In this document: piece after piece, positions 58,298-64,000 of the stretch
Layout: each line of letters opens with the position of its first letter
How positions within the stretch are numbered: position 1 is the first letter of the stretch
NCBI GenBank assembly: GCA_934597255.1
Contig: CAKTQV010000007.1
Location: forward strand, 42,718 to 106,717
Reading direction: 5' to 3'
DNA: 64,000 nt
Source: an uncultured Oscillospiraceae bacterium
GTDB taxonomy: Bacteria; Bacillota; Clostridia; Oscillospirales; Oscillospiraceae
Made by a program: the position numbers and the translations under genes
The notes under the pieces: model-generated
What the model saw: only the letters and a program-made list of their open reading frames with translations
Database searches by the model: none
Told to the model about the DNA's origin: nothing

Positions 58298-60673
58298 ATG
58301 AAGAAAGTTTTTGCACTCGTTCTGGCAATGTGCATGCTGCTTTCCGTGTCTGCGTTTGCTTCCGGCGAACCCGGTCTGACCATCACGGGCGTTACCTACG
58401 GCGACAAGTACATTCCCACCACGGCCACGGACGACGACACCATCAACAGTCCGTCCGCTTCTTCCAACATCACTTCCGTCACGCTGTCGGACGGGACTGT
58501 GATCCAGGCGGAAAACGGCGGCGTGCTCACGCTTGTCGTCAACGGCGACCAGTACGACATCCTTGACTACGTCGAGGATGGCACGGCGCTGCAGGGCTCG
58601 TATTCCTTCGAGACCACCTCCGGCGCTACGGCCAGCTCCGAGATGGGCAAGTTCATGAATATGGCCGGCAACACCGCGCAGTACACCTACCGCTCCGCGC
58701 TGTACGTCGATGAAAACGGCGTCAACGACGCCGAGACCATCCCCGCCCTGCTGACCAAGGCCAGCTATGACGACAAGGGCATCTCCAGCGGCGAGCTGAA
58801 CTCCTACGGCCCGTTCTTCAACGGCATCATCGTTGATTCCGCCCCGTACACCATCTCCGATATGACCATCACCGGCATCGGCGACGGCGCCAACGACTTC
58901 ACCGGCAACGCCGCCATGGTTCTGGCCAAGGGCACGGCCGACGTCACCATCGAGGATTCCGCCATCATCACCGAGGGCGTCATCCGCACGGCGGCGGCCG
59001 CCAACGGCAACGGCATCCTGCGTATCAACAACTCCGTAATCTACGCGCAGGAGACGGCGGACACCCAGGAGGAATACGACGCGCTCGTCGTTCCCATGAT
59101 GAAGCGCACGCCCTTCGCGCTGGGCCTTGAGGGCGTTATCCGCGCCACCAACGTTCTGGGCGCGGGCCAGGGCATCTACACCGATTCGCTGATCGTTTCC
59201 ACCGGCTGGGGCGTCCTGTCCACGGACTCCGGCAACGGCTATGACAAGGTCGGCACCTACGCGCTGGACGTGTCCGGCACGACGGCCGGCACCGGTACGG
59301 TCGAGGTTCTGGAAAACGGCGCGAGCACCGAGGGCTACTTCGACGTCAAGACGGTCGGCGGCGTGACCTACGGCTACATCGCGGGCGGCTCGGGCTATGT
59401 TGCCTACGCCGACTCCGGCGTGTGGGACCGCTTCGACAACGTTAAGTTCTACGGCGGCAACGAGGTCCAGATCATGGCTTCGTCCAACTCCTCCGCCTTC
59501 TACACCAACTCCCTGCTCGAATCCGGCCACATCGGCGTCATGACCCAGCAGAACGCCGGCGGCACGATCTCCATCGTCGATTCTGTCATGAACGTGGCGG
59601 AGACCGGCATCCAGATCAAGTCCGGCGCGGCCAACAACGGCTACACCAACGTGATCCTTGACAACACCGAGGTGAACTTCACGGCTGACTCCGTCTGGGG
59701 CGGCACGCTGGTCGAGCTGGTTGAGTCCGACGACGCGGGCAACCCGGGCAACACCTCCTTCACCGTCAACGATCTTGGCGACGAGGCCACGCAGGCGACT
59801 GCCACGGCGGTTGTCTCCGACTCCAACGCCACGCTCGCCAACGGCGAATATACCGGAAACATCTGGAATAACATCTACAACAAGTTCCAGGTCCTCAACG
59901 TCACGCTTGACAACGCCACCGTCAACGGCACCATCTCCTCCTCCTACGGCTACCATCTCAACGACGATGGCACCCGCATGGAAAACGGCACCGTTCTCGA
60001 GGCGGACACCACCGGCAACTATCTCACGTCCGGCGTTTCCGACTATCATAAGATCGGCGCGCAGTATAACGTGGCCAACGAGCAGATCAGCAACCCCATC
60101 AACGTCACGCTGACCAACAAGTCGGTCTGGAACGTCGTTCTGGCGGACGGGACCTGCGGCGAGGCGGATGCCTGCCACGTCAACGATCTGATCGTGGAGA
60201 AGGGCTGCTCGGTCGAGTCCGACAAGCCCGTGACCATCCACGTCTACGGCACGCTGGATGTCAAGGGCGAGCTTGGCAAGAACATCACCATCGTGGAAGA
60301 GGACTACATTGCCCGCGATTTCAACGGCAACACCCTCACGGCCTTCGACATGGCCGATCCGCGCCACACCGCTACCTTCGTGTTTGAGACGGCGGACGGC
60401 AAGGCCGTCAACGGCGTGGGCGCTTTCGCCGCCTACAAGGCGTTCGCCACCTCTTACTTCACGCTGTCCACCGGCAGCTACAAGGTCGTCTCCATGGAAG
60501 TCACCGATGGCGACGCGGTCATCAGCGCGATCACGCCCGACAACCCCGACGGCTACTACGGCGAGTATGATTACAACATCGCCATGAATTCCGACTGCAC
60601 CGTGACGGTCATTCTGGAGGGCGGCTCGTCCGCCTCCGGCGAGGCTTCCGGCGAGCCGGGCGGCGCTTCCTGA
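58298..60673 (+). CDS. Large secreted beta-helix-like protein
   Basis: 791 residues. Signal peptide MKKVFALVLAMCMLLSVSAFA with cleavage after AFA. The body is Gly/Asn/Thr/Ser-rich and made of short repeated strand-turn units (SDMTITGIGDGANDFTGNAAMV, DVTIEDSAIITEGVI, GTISIVDSVMNVAETGIQI), like right-handed parallel beta-helix surface proteins. No catalytic motif is visible. Two cysteines at about residue 630 (TCGEADAC). The C-terminus is GGSSASGEASGEPGGAS without an anchor. AGGAGGAACCAT precedes the ATG. With its perfect promoter it is probably a major secreted protein. Confidence 0.82.
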   Translation: MKKVFALVLAMCMLLSVSAFASGEPGLTITGVTYGDKYIPTTATDDDTINSPSASSNITSVTLSDGTVIQAENGGVLTLVVNGDQYDILDYVEDGTALQGSYSFETTSGATASSEMGKFMNMAGNTAQYTYRSALYVDENGVNDAETIPALLTKASYDDKGISSGELNSYGPFFNGIIVDSAPYTISDMTITGIGDGANDFTGNAAMVLAKGTADVTIEDSAIITEGVIRTAAAANGNGILRINNSVIYAQETADTQEEYDALVVPMMKRTPFALGLEGVIRATNVLGAGQGIYTDSLIVSTGWGVLSTDSGNGYDKVGTYALDVSGTTAGTGTVEVLENGASTEGYFDVKTVGGVTYGYIAGGSGYVAYADSGVWDRFDNVKFYGGNEVQIMASSNSSAFYTNSLLESGHIGVMTQQNAGGTISIVDSVMNVAETGIQIKSGAANNGYTNVILDNTEVNFTADSVWGGTLVELVESDDAGNPGNTSFTVNDLGDEATQATATAVVSDSNATLANGEYTGNIWNNIYNKFQVLNVTLDNATVNGTISSSYGYHLNDDGTRMENGTVLEADTTGNYLTSGVSDYHKIGAQYNVANEQISNPINVTLTNKSVWNVVLADGTCGEADACHVNDLIVEKGCSVESDKPVTIHVYGTLDVKGELGKNITIVEEDYIARDFNGNTLTAFDMADPRHTATFVFETADGKAVNGVGAFAAYKAFATSYFTLSTGSYKVVSMEVTDGDAVISAITPDNPDGYYGEYDYNIAMNSDCTVTVILEGGSSASGEASGEPGGAS

Positions 60674-60696
60674 GCACCGGCAAAAAAACACGACAA

Positions 60697-60730
60697 CAGA
60701 AATGCCGCGGCACACGCCGCGGTATTTCTG
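60697..60730 (+). terminator. Terminator after the secreted protein gene
   Basis: 14-bp stem CAGAAATGCCGCGG/CCGCGGTATTTCTG (one mismatch), 6-base loop; no long T-run. Confidence 0.65.
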
Positions 60731-60753
60731 CATCCATGGAGGCGAATGGGAAA

Positions 60754-61233
60754 ATGCTTAACAGCGGACGGCCGGCGCGTACGCGGATACTATTCATCTG
60801 CCACGGCAATATTTGCCGCAGCCCGATGGCGGAGTTCTGGATGAAGGACCTGGCGGAGAAGGCGGGGGTGGCGGCGCGGTTCCATATTGAGTCGGCGGCG
60901 GCCAGCCGGGAGGAGATCGGCAATCCGGTGTATCCCCCGGCGGCGCGGAAGCTGGCGGAGCACGGCGTTTCCTGCGGCGGCCATCGGGCGCGGCAGATCA
61001 CGCGGCGGGACTACGATGAATTCGACCGGCTGATCGGGATGGATACGTCCAACCTGCGCGACATGCGGCGCGTCTTCGGCGGTGACCCGGCGGGAAAGCT
61101 GTCGCGGCTGCTCGATTGGACGGAGCGGCCCGGCGATGTGTCCGACCCGTGGTACACCGGCGATTTTGAATCGGCCTGGCGGGATGTGGACGCCGGCTGC
61201 CGGGCGCTGCTTTCGGCGCTGGGACAGAAATGA
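60754..61233 (+). CDS. Low-molecular-weight protein-tyrosine phosphatase
   Basis: 159 residues. P-loop FICHGNICRSP (C-x5-R, Cys near 16) and the general-acid loop VSDPWYTGDF are both intact. It removes phosphate from tyrosine. The ATG at 60754 is preferred as GGAGG is 11 bases upstream; ATG 60736 is an alternative. Confidence 0.92.
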   Translation: MLNSGRPARTRILFICHGNICRSPMAEFWMKDLAEKAGVAARFHIESAAASREEIGNPVYPPAARKLAEHGVSCGGHRARQITRRDYDEFDRLIGMDTSNLRDMRRVFGGDPAGKLSRLLDWTERPGDVSDPWYTGDFESAWRDVDAGCRALLSALGQK

Positions 61234-61238
61234 AAAAC

Positions 61239-61264
61239 GGCCTTCCGGTCAAAGCCGGAAGGCC
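61239..61264 (-). terminator. Terminator of the TRIC gene
   Basis: 10-bp perfect stem (61239-61248 with 61255-61264); on the minus strand GTTTTTC follows. Confidence 0.85.
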
Positions 61265-61270
61265 GGAACT

Positions 61271-61891
61271 TCAGGATTTTGGAAGACTCCAGCGAAAATG
61301 TGCCGCGCACAGACGCAAAGCGACGGTCAGGGCGCTGCCGGAGAGCATGGCCAGCGTGCTGCCGAGCGGCCACAGAGCCAGACACAGGGCTGCGCCCGCC
61401 AGCGAGGCGCAGGCGTAAAAATGCTTTGTGAAGATATAGGGCTTTTCCATGCAGCACACATCCCGCAGAAGCCCGCCGCCGACGCCCGTGAGCACGGACA
61501 GCAGAAGCGTGAGGAATATGTGGCCGGCCATGCCGGCGCGCGCGCAGACGCTCACGCCGTGAACGGTGAATATGCCGAGACCGATCGAGTCCGTCAGCAT
61601 GAGAAGAAACTCCGTGCCGCGTATCTCCAGCTTCAGCCGCCGGCTTTTGTGAAGGAAAAACAGCAGCAGCGACACGACGATGGCAAGGATCGCCTGCGTC
61701 GGGTCGAGCAGCGCCGAGGGCGGCGTGACGCCGAGCATGACATCGCGCAGCATACCGCCGCCGACGGCCGTCGTCATGCCCATCATGGCGACGCCGAGCA
61801 TATCCATGCCCTTTTGTATGCCGAGCGCGGCGCCGGACACGGCAAAGGCCGCCGCGCCGATCAGCTCGAGGATGAACTGAAAATCCTCCAT
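61271..61891 (-). CDS. TRIC/YadS-family (UPF0126) cation channel protein
   Basis: 206 residues, seven helices in two inverted repeats. Each repeat has the hallmark glycine-rich turn: TTAVGGGMLRDVMLG and TGVGGGLLRDVCCM. Homologous to trimeric intracellular cation channels; bacterial members pass K+ or act in small-solute flux. GGAGG lies 7 bases before the ATG. Confidence 0.92.
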   Translation of the reverse strand: MEDFQFILELIGAAAFAVSGAALGIQKGMDMLGVAMMGMTTAVGGGMLRDVMLGVTPPSALLDPTQAILAIVVSLLLFFLHKSRRLKLEIRGTEFLLMLTDSIGLGIFTVHGVSVCARAGMAGHIFLTLLLSVLTGVGGGLLRDVCCMEKPYIFTKHFYACASLAGAALCLALWPLGSTLAMLSGSALTVALRLCAAHFRWSLPKS

Positions 61892-62097
61892 GATCCGACC
61901 TCCGGGAATGCAATGGGATACCGAGCGTCAATATAGCACAGACGCGCGCGGAAGTAAAGCGGGAGGACGCCGAAAGGGAAGCCGGCCGTGCCGGGGGAAG
62001 CAGACCGGGCGCGGCCGGCCCGCCGGCTTTCTGACCCGACCAATAAGGACTGCAAAATAACGGTCCTTAAATGGCTCGCGGCACCGGAAAGGATATT

Positions 62098-62757
62098 CTA
62101 AAAAACAAACGAGCCGAACGCGCATAAAAAGAAGATCACTATAAACCCAACGATTATATTTTTCTTATACTTATACCCTTTATGTTTTAACCAGAAACCA
62201 TATATAATGGACGAGAGGGGAATGGGAGTCATCAAAAAGAACACCCACATATTTTCCTCAAACAGACCGTTTGCCCGAGATATGGCGGTGACAATGACGG
62301 CGGCTCCATAGAGCGACAGCAGGGAAGCCACAAACAGTAAAACGGACAGGTTTTTCCATTTGCTTGGGATCGGGGAATCTACGGTCCTGGAGGGATTTTT
62401 ATACATCCATGAATAAAAGGCGGAGGTTTCACTCAAATCGCTTTTCCGTATAATAAACAGTTGCCCATTGAGCTGCAGGAAAAACAAGTTGCCCAGCTGT
62501 TGAATTTGCTCAATATCGGTAAAGGGACATTTAAGTTCATGAACTTTTTCGTTTTCACGATATATGGTGATATTAATATAGTTTTCGAAAAGTTTGTACT
62601 CGTAAGTTGATTGGCCAAGTCGCTCTATGCTTTTTTTCCATGCTTTGCGGTATGCCAGAATTCCTTTAAAAAGCGAAGCCACATAGAGAACAAGTTTACC
62701 GAAAGCAAAACCGATCAGAATATCGGGAGCAAAGCTTTCAATGGCAATTACTATCAC
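62098..62757 (-). CDS. AT-rich membrane protein, start uncertain
   Basis: 219 residues from GTG 62757. Two helices at the N-terminus and two to three near the C-terminus around a cytosolic part (YEYKLFENYINITIYRENEKVHEL, FFLQLNGQLFIIRKSDL) that resembles YcxB-type domains. No ribosome binding site precedes the GTG. In the same frame the coding continues upstream for about 30 codons (KWLSEIYRLQRRSTYKKP) back to a TAA, without ATG, so the gene may have lost its start. GC is well below the window average. Confidence 0.65.
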   Translation of the reverse strand: MIVIAIESFAPDILIGFAFGKLVLYVASLFKGILAYRKAWKKSIERLGQSTYEYKLFENYINITIYRENEKVHELKCPFTDIEQIQQLGNLFFLQLNGQLFIIRKSDLSETSAFYSWMYKNPSRTVDSPIPSKWKNLSVLLFVASLLSLYGAAVIVTAISRANGLFEENMWVFFLMTPIPLSSIIYGFWLKHKGYKYKKNIIVGFIVIFFLCAFGSFVF

Positions 62758-62867
62758 AAAAATGTAAAACAGGACAAGTAAGATCGGCTTTTTGTAGGTG
62801 CTCCTTCTTTGCAGCCGGTATATCTCGCTTAGCCATTTTTACATGATATGGCGTTTCTATGCAGCCG

Positions 62868-63281
62868 TTAGTCGGTAATCTCACATGAAACGGTTATTCC
62901 CTCGCTCAGATTTTTGACACTTATGCCAATGGAGTAGATGTGAGCAGAAGTCAAATTTGTAAACTCCTTTTTCTCATTTTCATCTAAGTCAAAACTCATG
63001 ATGGCTTCCGTTTCATCATTCTGGAACAAATACACGGTTATTTGATGGTTGCCTGTCCGATTAGTCACTGTTAGCTTTTCGCTGTTGGTTATAATGTTGT
63101 CCTGAATAATGTTTATTTTTGAATCTGCAACATCAAGCACCGCTGTCACACTTGTATTCTCGCTAAACTCCACAGGCTTCTTCATTTTACTATTGGAACA
63201 ACCGACCAGCAGGAACACTGACAGTGTGCATACTACAATAACGATTCTAAAATATTTCTCATGTAGAACATTGGCAATCAT
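62868..63281 (-). CDS. Small hypothetical lipoprotein
   Basis: 137 residues. Basic N-terminus, hydrophobic core, lipobox LLVGC with Cys28, then SNSKMKKPVEF and a beta-rich domain of about 105 residues (VTAVLDVADSKINII, NEKKEFTNLTSAHIYSIGI). AAAGGAGAAC precedes the ATG. AT-rich. I recognise no family; the domain looks like a small Ig-like sandwich. Confidence 0.75.
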   Translation of the reverse strand: MIANVLHEKYFRIVIVVCTLSVFLLVGCSNSKMKKPVEFSENTSVTAVLDVADSKINIIQDNIITNSEKLTVTNRTGNHQITVYLFQNDETEAIMSFDLDENEKKEFTNLTSAHIYSIGISVKNLSEGITVSCEITD

Positions 63282-63864
63282 GGAAAGTTCTCCTTTCTAC
63301 GCAAGGATAATATAAAATTTCTCATCGTTAGATAGTCTGGTTACATAATTAGTTTACCATATAAAGGGCACCCTTTTCAATAGAGAGGCAGCAATCTGTT
63401 TTTAACTTTTCTATGAACGGGCGGCCACGGGAGTCACTTTTGTAGATGGCAGCAAACAACAGCAGCGGGTACGCCCCAAAACAGGGCGCACCCGGCTACA
63501 ACTCCAGTTGAAAAACCAACGCAAGAATATGTACAGGCGGGCAGGCACAAGCTGTGCTTGCCCGCCTTGTCTGCCAAAAAGCGCGGCGGGCGACAGCGGT
63601 CAATGGCGCGAAGCGTTCATCTTGACCATTGACGGCTGCCAGCTGCTGCGCTACAGTCCTTTCCAATCTGCAAGCCACAGAACAATTTCGGTAGCCGCTG
63701 CCCAAATTACGCTGTCAGCCGCTTCCGTTCCCGTGGTATTGACGTGCAGCCCCATCGCTGCTATAATGAAAACACAATTTCAGACACAGGACACCATGCA
63801 GACGCAGACGGGCTGAAAGGCTTGACAGGCGGCTGCATTTTCAGTTTCGGATAGGAAGGGAAGG
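63282..63864 (+). other. Non-coding stretch, probable edge of a mobile element
   Basis: No convincing gene on either strand; the open frames at 63508-63816 (+) and 63496-63705 (-) have odd composition and no ribosome binding site. The stretch holds a 14-bp hairpin (63536-63549 with 63553-63566, AGC loop) and shifts from AT-rich to about 55% GC at 63400. Integrative elements often have such stretches before their transfer genes; that reading is inference. Confidence 0.45.
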
Positions 63865-64000
63865 ATGCTAAGGGAAGAAGAGCAGACGGCAAAAGACGCT
63901 CAAGACGCCATTCCTCCGCCGCGCGGGAGAAAGCTGCGGCAAAATACTTTTTCGGAGGTGCAACTTGAGCAGGCGGAAAAAGCTCACCAACAACAGCGGC
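63865..64000 (+). CDS. Start of an unknown gene, 3' truncated by the window
   Basis: 45 codons open to the window end: MLREEEQTAKDAQDAIPPP, then RGRKLRQNTFSEVQLEQAE. AGGAAGGGAAGG lies directly before the ATG. Charged, Gln-rich and helical; too short to assign. Given the change of composition it may belong to a conjugative element. Confidence 0.55.
   Translation, partial: MLREEEQTAKDAQDAIPPPRGRKLRQNTFSEVQLEQAEKAHQQQR

Noticed and set aside
63508..63816. Open reading frame of 102 codons on the plus strand
   Set aside because: No ribosome binding site, composition unlike a protein, and it runs through a strong hairpin and opposing open frames.

Overview
The window reads as GC-rich Firmicutes DNA (by eye about 60-65% G+C). 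The most likely source is an anaerobic gut-type member of class Clostridia, close to the Oscillospiraceae. Supporting signs are strong AGGAGG ribosome binding sites, sigma-A promoters, pyruvate phosphate dikinase, a two-subunit CoA-transferase, Tat-exported and cytosolic flavoproteins, a molybdopterin oxidoreductase, a BMP-type nucleoside ABC importer, and a SipW/TasA-like export cluster. The taxonomic call is inference.

Left part (1-15.3 kb): a 5'-truncated GLUG-repeat surface protein is followed by a small SinR-sized XRE regulator and a tyrosine recombinase that sits between two inverted 21-bp repeats. Next comes a short structured RNA with two identical-loop hairpins and its own promoter and terminator. 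A one-direction cluster then follows: a SipW-type signal peptidase, five small exported proteins with SipW-type N-termini (camelysin/TasA-like), a 1390-residue InlB-repeat protein, and a sixth related protein ending in a sortase-like anchor. It looks like a surface-fibre or matrix system. A TTGA-N6-TCAA dyad occurs both in the XRE promoter region and in the sipW leader, which suggests SinR-like control.

Middle (15.3-45.8 kb): mostly housekeeping, metabolic and transport genes. They include two FAD enzymes, an AraC regulator divergent from a CofE-like ligase, a two-subunit CoA-transferase, an SLC13 transporter, an alpha/beta hydrolase with a UMF1-type MFS protein, and a PfkB kinase with MgtE. 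MgtE is preceded by about 100-bp tandem repeats and a possible leader peptide. A purine module follows (xpt, BMP lipoprotein, ATPase, two permeases, HAD phosphatase). Then come a small run of HAD, unknown and DUF975 genes, a dicarboxylate/glutamate symporter, three tiny overlapping genes, ppdK, a DeoR regulator, an SH3 membrane protein and an aldehyde dehydrogenase.

Right part (45.9-61.9 kb): molybdopterin oxidoreductase, MntP, TrmO, and a Tat flavoprotein reductase. A chain of four ATGA-overlapped genes follows (AgrC-like kinase, LytTR regulator, YgjP-like metallopeptidase, MGMT-like protein). After it come an MFS transporter, tRNA-Val(GAC), a frameshifted AT-rich acetyltransferase, a duplicated pair of small Lys-rich proteins, a secreted repeat protein behind a perfect consensus promoter, a low-molecular-weight phosphatase and a TRIC channel.

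The last 2 kb is AT-richer (a membrane protein, a lipoprotein, a long non-coding stretch and the first 45 codons of a new gene) and looks like the edge of an acquired element.
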